Below are positions 1 through 11,124 of a DNA stretch of 64,000 nucleotides, one piece after another. A program made the position numbers and the translations under genes. The notes under the pieces were generated by a model. It was given only the letters and a program-made list of their open reading frames with translations. It had not been told where the DNA came from and did not search any database. Position 1 is the stretch's first letter; each line of letters starts with the position of its first letter. The stretch is from Sphagnum compactum. Its lineage: Eukaryota; Bryophyta; Sphagnopsida; Sphagnales. The stretch is taken from NCBI GenBank assembly GCA_965153455.1, contig OZ234501.1, forward strand, positions 15,860,855-15,924,854, read 5' to 3'.

Positions 1-81
1 GGTTGCCCAAAAAAAACAGGTAAACTTTGACATTTAATTTTATTATCCTGAGTGACATACTGAGCACTTGTGGAGATGCTC
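1..81. repeat. Terminal part of a Tourist-like MITE, cut by window edge
   Basis: The terminus at 61-81 (TGAGCAC..GGAGATGCTC) and the inner stretch CATTTAATTTTATTATCC match, as reverse complement, the left end of the complete element at 9337-9708. TAA follows directly at 82-84, compatible with a 3-bp TTA/TAA target duplication. Only one end lies in the window. Confidence 0.6.
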
Positions 82-90
82 TAACGGTGG

Positions 91-328
91 TACACAGTGC
101 GCATCGCAGATTGTACAAAATCGGTAATTCAGAAATTTCTTCTCAACGTGCACTAAAGCAAAAAATTTCAAGCTTTAAAGGTAACTGTTGGCCATCTTTT
201 TGGCCCCGTACTGATGCGAGAGGCACTAATGGGGGGTACACAGTGCCCACTGCAGATTGTACAAAATCGGTAAGTCAGAAATTTCTCCTCAATGTACACT
301 AAAGCAAAGTTTTTCAAGCTTTAAAGGT
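91..328. repeat. Two direct copies of a ~92-bp sequence (91-182 and 237-328)
   Basis: Both copies start TACACAGTGC and end with TTTCAAGCTTTAAAGGT, with about ten differences between them. A 54-bp unrelated spacer separates them. The 188-aa open frame that starts at 257 runs out of the second copy and looks like chance. Confidence 0.7.
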
Positions 329-330
329 GC

Positions 331-2475
331 ATTGTACGGCAAAGGGAGCGTTCACGAAATGCGGGGCCCAGTAGTAAGTACTAAGTGGAAGCTTATTACT
401 TGTCCCAAAAGCATTGTTGTAGATGTAAGGATAAGGCAGTACCACCTCGCGCAACTGAGAGAGGCAATATGGGACCTCCATTTGGGCGGGCATAGGGTCT
501 GGAGAATAAAGGCAGTTTGCACTTTTCTTTTCTTTTTTGCAAAAAATTGCCAAATTTCTCCCAAAAACATTTCGCCAGTCACTTGCAAGCTAGGATTTGA
601 AGGAAAAAAACCAGCCTTTAAGCCAGAAAGTGATCATGGCAAATTATGCCATCACCAGATTTGGTATTTTTCTTCAAGATCTATTGCTTTCATTGAAACG
701 CTGTTAACGTCATCAATTCTCCAAATAGTGCTTAAATGGCAAACCATGTCACCATCTTCTTCCTTCACACTTGTGGTTTTTTGCCCCTTTCTACATTTCA
801 ATCTAAGCCATTCATTTTATTGATCTTATGTGCATAGGGTTCTTTTTGCCATTCATTTTCCTCCTTGCAGGAAAAGATCACAAGCCTAAACCCCATTCAC
901 AATATGTGTACACCCAAGATTGTGACTATGAATATCTTAGGCTTGAGTATTGAATTAGCTTAATAAGGTTTAAGAGAAGGAGTAGGGTTTAAAGCTTTAA
1001 TTTTAGGGTTGTGAAATGGCCTTAAATCAAGGTTGACTAGGTTTGAACTTGAGGCAATTGTGCAATGTGGTGCTATTGCAACAACCTTGAAAGTTGAAGC
1101 TTGGATTTGATTTGATCTTTGGTGCACAATGTTCTAACTAGCAAGATACAAAAGAAATTTTGAATGTTCAAGATTAATCATCTAAGTTGTTTTGAATTAA
1201 CATGCTAGTTGTTACAAAACAGACTACTAACCGCATATGTCTCTGCCCTAACATTCAAAAATATTATTACAAGTGTTATATCAAGGAGATATGTAGGTCA
1301 TTGTCCTTTCATCATTATTTTTGCCTTATTATTATTGTCAATATTTGTTAAAGAAAATTTACTTTTTACTTATGTGATGGTATTGTGAGACGTAATCTAG
1401 GAGTTTGAATGTAAAATATATTAGTTTATGGTCATTTCAATAAGCCAGAACAACTCTTGATATGCATTGTTGAGTAGGTGCATTTGTCCATATGTGATCA
1501 ATATGGGATCCATAAATTGTTGTAATTTTTTAAAATTGAAGTTCCATTGAATAATGGTCCATAAACTTTGGAGTTCATTTGGTTGTGTTGAGTTTTAATC
1601 AAACATATCAATATTGAAATCGCCAATTATTATCATGGGACAAGAAATTGGCATTAAATCCAAAAACTTTTGAAGGTGAATTATGAACATTGACAAGGAT
1701 AATGTTGAAAGTTTGTATATTGTTACTATATGAATAGCCTTCTTGTATTTGCATTGAGTGTTGCTGCAATATATTCAACTCTTAAAGATGTAAAAGTTTC
1801 ATGTGATGATAAAGTTATGAAATTGTCATATATAATCATTATACCATTTCAACCATTTACACTAACCATTGAATGTGTTCTTGTATCAATGTTTGAAGAT
1901 GTATTAATAAACATTAATGTGTTGCAATGTGTTTCATTGAAGCACAATATGTGAGCTATTTTGAAATTGTTATCTGAAAAAACATCATTTTTATGTAAAG
2001 GCAATGATTTAATATTGAGAAAATAAATTAGTACATGTGAATCACAAAATATATGTGCTTTGTGGACAAGTACATCCTATTGTGCAATGATTTGCAATCA
2101 ACGCATCTCCATAACAACACTTGGATCAATTTGAATGTTTTTCATTTGCAAAGGTTGTAAAAGGTAAAATTTTCCTTTTTCTTAACACGAATTTTTTTTG
2201 TACACGTCAAACCATGTTTATGAACATCATTAGAGTGGTAATCCTTGTGCTTGATGTACAGTACGTGCTACAACCAATTGAATGGGAAATTGTGTTCTTG
2301 TTATAATGTGAGCAGATTTGAACCAATTTGAATATATTTAGATATGGGTTCTATTGGTGTCCATGTAAGATGTCTTTCATGTTCATACAAATGTGCATTC
2401 TTTATTTTTGTGAGTTCACCACATTTGGGATTATTATTTAGTATCCATATGACTTCTTGTGAATGGATGAAAATC
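331..2475. other. Gene-free AT-rich stretch
   Basis: No open frame here resembles a protein I know, and no strong splice pattern joins the short frames. From about 830 the sequence becomes strongly AT-rich, with many GTTG/CAAT-like simple words and no clear repeat edges. Confidence 0.4.
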
Positions 2476-2479
2476 CTTT

Positions 2480-2745
2480 AAGTTGTACCACATAGGACGA
2501 AAATAGCCTAATCTTTACTGCAGTCCTTTTTTACCTTATATTTTGAACCCCATAAAAAATAATGAGTTAGAAGTTGTCAAAAATTTTGGAAAGATTATAT
2601 TTTAGACCATTACAATTTTAAATTTCATCATAATTATCCATAAATATGTCTTTACATGGTAAAAAGGACTAGGTAAAAAAGATTTAAAAAGGTGACGTTG
2701 TGACAAAATTTTGGTACACCTTAAAGAATTTGGACCCGAATTGAA
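2480..2745. repeat. Dispersed ~250-bp repeat, copy 1 (partner at 35105-35355)
   Basis: Direct-orientation match to 35105-35355, sharing for example GTTGTCAAAAATTTT, GTCTTTACAT and TTTTGGTACACCTTAAA in the same order and spacing. By eye the copies are about 75-80 percent identical. No coding frame is shared, so this is probably a fragment of an uncharacterised transposon. Confidence 0.65.
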
Positions 2746-2749
2746 TATT

Positions 2750-4340
2750 TTAGTTGATCCTTGGATTATTTCATTTGCACCATAAATTACAAGACCTTCA
2801 AATGTTGCAAAATTTCCAACACAAAGTTCAACCAACATATTTTTCTTTACTTAAACCTCTGAATGTAATTTGATGTGAAGTTTGCATCATTTTGTAATTG
2901 AAATGATTAAGGACATGTATTATGATGTCTATATTGTGCACGCAATATGAGTGGGTCAAAACATGTAAATTAAAAGCCAAAGGGATTACTGTAGAAAAAG
3001 ACTACAAGTCTTTTTCCCAAAGAAAATTTTTACATATAAATGAAATTTTTCCTAATTTTTTTTTAATATTTAAACTTTCCCCAATGCATCACATTTTTTG
3101 TTAGTCATTATTGAATAAATATGAATTTTAAAACTATGTAAATTATTTATTATTTGAAGTTGTGACAAATGAAACATGGCAGATGAAACTAGGAAGAACT
3201 ATTTACATTGAATACATTTTCATTGATTAGTCCTATAAATGACTAAAGCCATTGATATAGTCATGGAGGACATGAAGTCATTTTTTCCTTGGTTGCAAAG
3301 GACACAATTTCTTCTAGTGTTTCAACTTAATATAAATAACATGTATTTTACATGGATAATATTATGAAAATTAAATACATGTGACATAGGTATTGCAATA
3401 ACTATGAGGTTGCACTTGAAAATAACTTCAACCAATAAAAAGCCCCATAATACTTATGAAGTTATGTCTTCGATAGTAGTCATCAATAACTTATTTCATG
3501 CTTGCCCAAAAAAATCTACAATATTCTTTTCATACTCAATGGACTTGTACATGGTGGCCTTCAAAGCTTGGAAGACACCGTTTTTCAAATCTGCATACTT
3601 TGGCACCTTTGAAATGATGTTTTTCTTCTAATTTTTCAAAACATGGCACCATGCACACAAGTACATGGGCACATTTTTGTCCTTTCACACATAACTTGGT
3701 GCAGTCATACTAACATGTATCAAAAACATTGGTAACCACTGCTTAATTTTTTGAACTTTGGATTGTAAAAAGAAAAAATAATAACAAAAATAATATTTTT
3801 TTATGAAATGTTATTGTGAATACATTATGTACATATCATAAAAATCTGGAATCAATCTAATGAATGAAAAATATGTATAAGGACTTTTAACCTTTTGTAA
3901 CCATTGCTTAAAAGCTACGTAAGAGTAACTTAAAAATAGTTTTGACACTAAAAGCATAATTTTTGAAATTTTTGTAATAGATTTTTGGGATATTTTTTAA
4001 TATGCACCTTAACATAATAGTATTAAAAAACTTTTTAAAAAATTCATGTTTTTTGAAAGATGTATTAAAAAGATTTTAACAATATTCTAAGAATGAAGCA
4101 ATGGTTTAAGGGAGCATGTGTGGCTCCTAATAGTGTGGTTGGACCCGACTATAAATTTTTTTATATCATCCATTAACAAAAGAATGATAGTCCAATCTGA
4201 TATGAAAAAACATAAACGACCAATCAAAAGGAAAACTCAACCATACCCATAACCGCATGAGAATATTGAAAAAACATTTTAAAAAAAGACCCCAAAAAAT
4301 GAAACTACACAAAACAAAATGGGATAAAGTAGGTAAATTG
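2750..4340. other. Gene-free AT-rich stretch before the MULE fragment
   Basis: Very AT-rich with only short open frames under about 80 codons and none recognisable. I see no inverted termini that would define the end of the MULE fragment that follows. Confidence 0.35.
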
Positions 4341-4344
4341 TGTG

Positions 4345-5392
4345 TTGTATTTGATTGCATGACACTTTTGAGGGGCATCATCCATGATGAAAAATGAAAG
4401 CCTCCAAGTGGGATCCTTTTTCAAGGTGCATTTTTTCAACGCTAGTAACCATTGTATTGGGTCCAATTCTATTTGTCGACTTGTGATTACCCATGCTATT
4501 GGTAAACCTTGACGATGATGGTCAAACACCATCAAGGTGAAAAGGTGGTACCTTTGCACATTGGTACCAAAGGTTGCATCCACGGAAAGTTCATTTTCAT
4601 GAGGTTCCAAAGTCCACATATGCACACTCATGTGGTCATTAAGATGATGCTTCCAACTTCCTTTCTTCATTTTATTTGCGTAATATCAAATGGTCTTCTA
4701 AGTTAAAAACTCATTTGATAAATTTTTTTTCCAAAAAGTCATGCATTATACCATATCTTCTTATGCTCCTCATGTATTTGCTTAGTGGTCAAGCCATTGT
4801 TTAAGCGATTTCAAATCCAAGCCTTCAACTTTGGAGAAAAGCGGTTTGCAAATTGAGATTTATGTCATTTGAGAATCATAATCAAATGCTCCATGGGCTA
4901 GAGTAGCATCTCACAAGTGTGTTCTTGATGATACCAAACATTTAAGCAACATTTGGATACTTGTAAAAGCGTTTGACCAAAAACTTGGCAATGCACCCTT
5001 GTTTTTTGTGTTTGGGATGCCTAGGATCACCACAACGATCCTCCAGTCCAAAGTTGCAATGATACCTACATGTATACACAAGACAATGGTATTAGGATTA
5101 TTATGTTGTATCCACATACATCCACACTTCAAGGTCATTTATGAGCATGCACTACTTATTCATGATGACCAAGGTGATTATCAACGGTTGGCCTTTTCAA
5201 GTTAACTTTTTGTTGATCATATTGTCGCCATATGAATTGGTAATGAACATCTTTGTTATTATTCATTCTTTCAATGTATTCTCCCACATTTGCCCATGGT
5301 ATGTAGCTTGCCATGACATCCATTACATTCCCAAAACCTTGTTGAGTTTTGGGCATCAAAACAAAGGAGGTTAACGGATTCCCAAGTCCCAA
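4345..5392 (-). pseudogene. Fragment of a Mutator-like (MULE) transposase
   Basis: Read on the minus strand, this gives consecutive pieces of a MULE transposase: an N-terminal zinc-binding-like part (..CIAKFLVKRFYKYPNV.. near 4990-4910), a helical stretch (SPKLKAWI..NRLNNGLTTKQIH near 4840-4770) and the DDE core (SVDATFGTNVQRYHLFTLMV, then VITSRQ and MDDAP, 4580-4370). The first Asp of the catalytic triad is in VDATFG and the second in MDDAP. The pieces are separated by stops and frameshifts. The C-terminal part with the third acidic residue and SWIM finger is missing, so the copy is truncated near 4345. It is related to, but clearly divergent from, the MULE at 47440-49811, so two MULE families are present. 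MULE transposases catalyse cut-and-paste movement; this copy cannot be functional. Confidence 0.7.
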
Positions 5393-5439
5393 GCTAGGCC
5401 CAAGATGGGCCTCGACTCCTAAAGTGAGGAATTATGAGG

Positions 5440-6193
5440 ACTTGAGGGTATGCTCCTAGCACTCAGCACTAAAAGAGGTAGAGGGGTGTGTTGAAGCTCC
5501 GGGATGGGATTAGGAAGAGGGACAAACTTACTTACTCACTCGAACTTGCATCAAACTAACCAACAAGTTGGTTAGTTCACTTTCGGGAGCACCCTTGGTG
5601 CTAGACAAGCCAGGGGCGACTCTAGACTCACAAGATTCACCACGGCCCGGACTCGGGGAAAGCAACCACCTTGCCCCATATAGTATTCTCTGCGTTACTC
5701 CGCCGCACACACACCCAAATGGCTTTTTGTCTTGGGACTCCCAAGGTGGAGTCCCGAAACTGTCCCAATTTGGACTCCCGAGACTTTGTGACGTCATAAC
5801 TCTTTGTTCAGACCTCCGATTCGGATGAGGTCTAAAACAAACTTGTAGCTCTCCTTGAGAGTTTTCCAATGGTGTGTTGCACGCCACCTGCACACACAAG
5901 GATCGGGTTGATTCCCGACTTTTAATGGTCGGGAGTCAAACTACCAGTTTGACTCCCGGCCCTTCTTTTGCCCATAACGTGTGCTGAAGATGTCCAAACG
6001 GCCAATGCGAGGCCATTTTCGACATCTACACTTCAATATATTTTTCCAATGATATGAAGAACACTTCAAGGCGAGGTGTTTTGACCCCTGCAATCAAGCT
6101 CTGAATTTTTGGGAGTCTCGGAGGACTCCCAAGTCCCCATTTTGGGGAGTGTGAGTGTCATCCTCACACTCTTCCAAAAGTGGGGTTGCAACA
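5440..6193 (-). repeat. Dispersed repeat R1, copy 1
   Basis: Reverse-oriented copy of a family also seen at 22774-23540, 35545-36345 and 46650-47214. Its start, TGTTGCAACC, is the complement of 6184-6193. It contains the 27-bp hairpin GGGAGTCAAA-7 nt-TTTGACTCCC at 5931-5957 and blocks rich in GGGACTCC/GGAGTCCC. The distal end (near 5440) is not sharply defined. No protein is encoded: the overlapping 123-aa and 86-aa frames are shadows of the repeat. Confidence 0.75.
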
Positions 6194-6583
6194 GAGGTTG
6201 CATCTTGGATATGAACACGTTTCAATGGGTAAACCATGGTGTACTCCAATTCATGTCCCACCCAGTTTCTAAACAAGTACAATCATAAACTATATTAAAT
6301 CAAATTATAGATTATAGTAGATGGACACACATCTTTACTTGTCAATACCCATGAAGATGTTTTGTCATAGCCACAAATTAAAAATGTTTATGTTGGCATT
6401 GGTATACAAATTTGAAACAAAAGGTAGATGTCATAATATATATCAAGAAATACAAACGTGTACAAGGACATGCAATACTAATGTTCTAATGTTAAAACAA
6501 TATTAAACATATGCAATACATGTAATTGCATTTCATTTAAAAATAATGCCTACACCCTAATATCATACCTCAATTATATACAA

Positions 6584-6890
6584 GCAATACCTATGTTTCA
6601 ATGTTGATTAGGGGTTACAATACTTATTATATTATCATTGTTATAAACATTACAAAGTATGAAGACATTTTCAAAACCATGCAATATCTATGGTTTAAAT
6701 TTGCTTAGGGGTTATCATATTTATGATAACATTGTTATAACCATTATAGATTATTGAAACATCCTCAAAATTGTGCAATACCTGTGGTCTAAATTTGCCT
6801 AGGGGTTACAATACCTATGATATCATTGATATAACCATGACATATTATTAAACCATTATCAAAACTATGCAATACATATGATTTTAATAT
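6584..6890. repeat. Tandem repeat, ~95-bp unit, just over three copies
   Basis: Units begin GCAATAYCTATG at 6584, 6681, 6775 and (partial) 6869, so periods are 97, 94 and 94 bp. Each unit contains TAGGGGTTA followed by ATCATTGTTATAACCATTA-like sequence. AT-rich, non-coding. Confidence 0.75.
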
Positions 6891-6899
6891 TCCCAATTT

Positions 6900-9333
6900 C
6901 ATTACTTATGTTTGTGTGCTATATAGTAGTGTCAACACCCAAGATGTCATAATGTAATATGTAATTTAACTTGAAATGTTAAGTGATTTGTTATCTTATT
7001 TATCAATATGAAAATTAAAACAACAATCATGAATGTGATACCTCAAGATGCAAAGCCTTCAAATGTCATATTTTCATATTGCACTCGATCCTTTATATTC
7101 TTCCTTTATAAACCCTAGCCACCTTTCCCATAATAATGTTTAAACCCAAAACATATTAGTGATCCCATGTTGATTTATTGATCTAATAAAAAAATGTTTT
7201 CATGTTTTGGAGCCAGGGTGAGGAAGTGTGTTTTTTCATGAAAATAAATAAGGGAAGGACAAATCCCAAACTTGGAGGGATATAAAGGCTCACACCTCCC
7301 TACTTACAAATGATGTACCCACGCATCCTTACTTTAAAACTATGGGATTGGACTGAAAACACTCTTCATCCTTTCGTCTTCATCATGGTAATTGATACCA
7401 GTGTTGGTGTGGTTTCGCCCTGGCCACCAGTTTGTGGGCTAGGTTGGTAAAAACTAAAGGAGAGAAGGGAGAAAATCATGTAGTATAATCCCCCCCCTTC
7501 CCTATGGACCATTGGACAATAGAATTTTCCGTAAAGTAACCCTGTCTTCACCCTGTCTTTGGGCCTGCTTTCACCCCCATCCTCTCTTTAAGTGGTATCC
7601 GCAAAGTAAATAAATCTCAGCGTGAAATACTGAAAGACAGCATTTAAGGCACAAGGTTCGAGACTATTTATAGTACTTGTATAGTTAGGATCAGTGAAAA
7701 TATATGTAGCACCAGCGGAGGCGCTCACGAAAAGGGAAAGACAGGATGAAACTTAGTTTACCACCAAAGTTGATGGGCATCAGAATTTAACAAACTCAGC
7801 CAACAAAAGCTTTTCATCTGTTTTTCAACGTCCACTACAAAGTCAAAAAGTGTTCCTGAAAACATCTCAAAATGTCTTTTTAAAACAATGAATTCAATTT
7901 TAAAAACAAATTACACAAGTCATGTGCGTAAATAGTTATTACACATTGAATTGTTAATTCACTCAAAATATCTTTAAAATAAAATTCCATTCAACTGAAA
8001 AAAAAAATCTTCACCTATTTTGTTGAAAATTGTAAATAATGATCCCTTTCTACCATTTCCATCAATTCTCTAAAATTCTAACAAACCTACCAAACCTTAC
8101 TACACATTTAATTATAATATGCTCAAGATAATTAAGGAAAAAAAATTTAGACCAGCAAATCCAGCAATTTTATTCGTCATAATATTTTTTCTGCACACCT
8201 ACTCACAAAAGTCTATCTATTATCCTCTGTATCATAATTAATACTATAACCCTTGTCTATATAAAAGTTGGGTTAAAAACATATCATGCATTATTTGTGC
8301 GTCTTTTGCAACAACTTCATGCCAAAAAAAAAAGGATGGAACAAACAAAATATAATCAACATATCCATTTGTTTCAATTTTGACTCACTTCCACTACCCT
8401 AGTATCTGGGGGTGCTTAGGGACTAGTTAATTCCAGTGACCAGTACTAAAACTGGTATATGGGAGAATTTTTTGAATCCTTTGTATGGTCGTCCATGGAC
8501 CATTTCAAAAACAATTTTACAATAACTACCTCATTTTCAGGTTTAACTATTATATATATATCATTAATTATTTCCTTTTCCTATGAACTTTGTTAATAGC
8601 TATCTCACTCTTTTCCTCTATCCACCATGGATCTAAAAAATAAATTAACATGTGTCTTTTCTTGTATATGAAATGTATATTAGTTTGAATTAAATTTGAT
8701 ATTGACATAAATAATGATGAATTATTAGAAATCATATGAAAACATACGAAAAAATAAAATAGTTGATTGTGCAATATGGAGAAACATGGAGCTCAAATTA
8801 TTATTTTTAATTGTTGAAAATTCTGATTAATAAGTTCTGGCCATGCCAAAAGTCTGAAATAAAGCAATAGTGAACAAAAGAACACTAGTGAGGACCCACA
8901 ATATATATTTTTGAACTTTCAATTTTTTGATGTTATGTCATTGACAAACATCCAAAAAGGCGTTCTGCATTTAATGGTGACAGATTTTTAGAACTTGTCT
9001 TAATAGTGCAAAAAAACTAGTTTGAAAAGTGTTACCAAACTAAAACCAGAGTCCAAAATACAAAAGTGGTGAACACAAATTTCCCAAAATTTGGCGATTA
9101 GTTTCAGAAAAAGGGAAATATTATGATAGAATATTCCCTTTCATTGTTAGTTTCCACATTTTAGCGAAATTTTTGGAAAAAAGAACAGCAGAGAAAAAAA
9201 GGGGGAAAAAATAAGCGCTGATACAGCCAAGGCTCGTTGTGTGATGGGGTAGGTTTAAAAAAAGGGTTCCTCTAGAAACTTCCCCTTCCGAGAGGACAAT
9301 CGAAGTTTTAGTAAAAAATATTAAGGGGAAATA
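6900..9333. other. Gene-free stretch
   Basis: No recognisable protein on either strand. The sequence is AT-rich with homopolymer runs and a short pyrimidine-rich block near 7380-7560. Nothing here has the codon character of genes A or B. Confidence 0.35.
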
Positions 9334-9336
9334 TTA

Positions 9337-9708
9337 GAGCATCTCCACCGGTGCTCCGTTTGTCACTCTGGATAATAAAATTAAATGTCTAAGTTCAGCT
9401 GTTTTTTATTTGGCAACCCCACCAATAAAACTGTAACCGGAACCGCGTATACGAGCGAACTACTAATAGCAAACTATGTGGACCAATCATTATGATCTAT
9501 GACTCCTACATACTAAGCGGCTGTCAGGTCCAATTTATTACACTCTTTTTTGGAGGTGCAGAACTGTGTTGTGCCTTTTACCAGCCGCGGCAAGATGCAC
9601 GAATTTGGTCCAGAAAAAACCAATTTCCTGAGATAAACCGGTCCAGTTTGACTTTTTTGCAAAAACATTTACTGTCTGGAGTCATACTGAGCACCGTTGG
9701 AGATGCTC
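9337..9708. mobile_element. Tourist-like MITE (PIF/Harbinger type), complete
   Basis: 372-bp element with terminal inverted repeats GAGCATCTCCACCGGTGCTC (left) and GAGCATCTCCAACGGTGCTC (right, read on the minus strand), one mismatch in 20. TTA flanks it directly on both sides (9334-9336 and 9709-9711), the 3-bp duplication typical of PIF/Harbinger elements. It carries no transposase. Related ends occur at 1-81 and near 10130-10199. Confidence 0.8.
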
Positions 9709-10129
9709 TTAGTGATGAATCTTACAGTTGGGTTTTTATGTTGAGGAATTCTTAATTAATGCCTGGAAGTTGACTAGGATTTTCATATTTCAACCCCTTC
9801 AATTACAAAACATGATATGAAGTACATATCAATAATCTGAAAGTCTAGAATTAGTATGTAAGATAAAATTGCTAAAAATCACATATATACACATTTCATT
9901 GAAGAGGATAAAAAATGAAGGATGTTCAACATTTATATTGAAGTGCATGGTGTTTTAGGCCCACAAGAGTATGAACGAATAAAAAATCAAAAGTGGCAAA
10001 TCCATGATTGGATTCCAGATGTAAGCGAAGTAAAGCAAACAATCTCACGGCCTGAGATAAACAACAAATGAACATTGGGCAGCGAAATCATATTGATCTC
10101 ATTGGCCTCTCCTATTCATTAGACGACAT

Positions 10130-10199
10130 GCCTCCCAATTTAAACCTGGTATAAATTTTACTGTCTCGAGTCACATACAGAGCACCAGTGGAGATGCTC
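10130..10199. repeat. Solitary terminus of the same MITE family
   Basis: AGAGCACCAGTGGAGATGCTC ends at 10199 and is preceded by GTCTCGAGTCACATAC, matching the right end of the element at 9337-9708. The opposite end was not found, so this is a truncated or diverged copy. Confidence 0.5.
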
Positions 10200-10715
10200 T
10201 TCTAGTAGATACATAAAAGAATTAAACTTATTTTATTTTATTTTCAAACTGTCCAAATTTGAGATATTCAAATTAGTTACTGTGGAACTTCATTTAATTT
10301 CAACATTTCATAATTTTGGCCCAAAATAAAAAGAACTGAACATTATCCATCCATATCCAGATCCAGTATTTTACCAACCTTGGTTTTGCAAAAAGCGATT
10401 TTTACCTTTTTTTTTCTCGATTTCTGGCGATGGGAACCCACAGAAATCACCTTATTTTTGAGATTTCGCCAGTAATTTTTAAAATATAAGTATGTACTAA
10501 ATACCTAGCTACATACATACATACACGTGTAGAAATGTATATGAAATCGGCGATCAGAAGTCGCAGGGGAAGTCGCGGGCTCGCTTGTTGGAGAAGCGAA
10601 GGAGATGGAGATCGGAGTCCAAGCACGCGTGTTCCTTTTGTCGGTAGGATTTGCTACGAGTGTCTGAACTAGTTAGTGACTTTTCTTTCATTCAGCATGC
10701 GCTTTGAATGCTCCT

Positions 10716-10722
10716 TATATAA
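10716..10722 (+). promoter_or_regulatory. Possible TATA box of gene A
   Basis: TATATAA lies about 400 bp upstream of the gene A start codon. The surroundings (GAATGCTCCTTATATAAC, then TTTCATGAAACCTTGAAA) have a counterpart upstream of gene B near 38706-38765, so this segment belongs to the duplicated unit. The leader that follows is GA-rich (10801-10935). Whether this is the core promoter or an intron separates it from the start codon cannot be told from sequence. Confidence 0.35.
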
Positions 10723-11124
10723 CTAGTTTCAGGAAACTAGTGTGCTGCAACCCATTTCTTCTTTCTTTCATGAAACCTTGAAATTACAATCCTTCGTCAC
10801 AGAGAGAGACAGAGACAGAGAGATGATCTTTGAAGTGTGATGTCATCGATGTCTTCTTGATCACAAGAGCTTGAAACTGACCTTTTTCACAGAGAGACAG
10901 AGAGGGGGGGGGCGGGAGGAAGAGAGAGAGAGTTCAACGGATTATTATGCTCCTATTGCATATTATATTTCACTCCTGTTAGATTAGAAATCGACGCAGA
11001 TTCCTCCTCGAGTGTTTATTTTTGGTTTTGATTTCGTGAAAAGTCTGGCGTCAAGGTGAGTCGTGGTCCCAGGGACCGTCCCTGATCAAGTGCGCGTATA
11101 AGCAGTGAAAGTGTTAGATACCCG

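Noticed and set aside
257-823. 188-codon + strand open frame
   Set aside because: It starts inside a duplicated non-coding repeat, has no recognisable domain and has biased Phe/Ser/Leu composition at its end.
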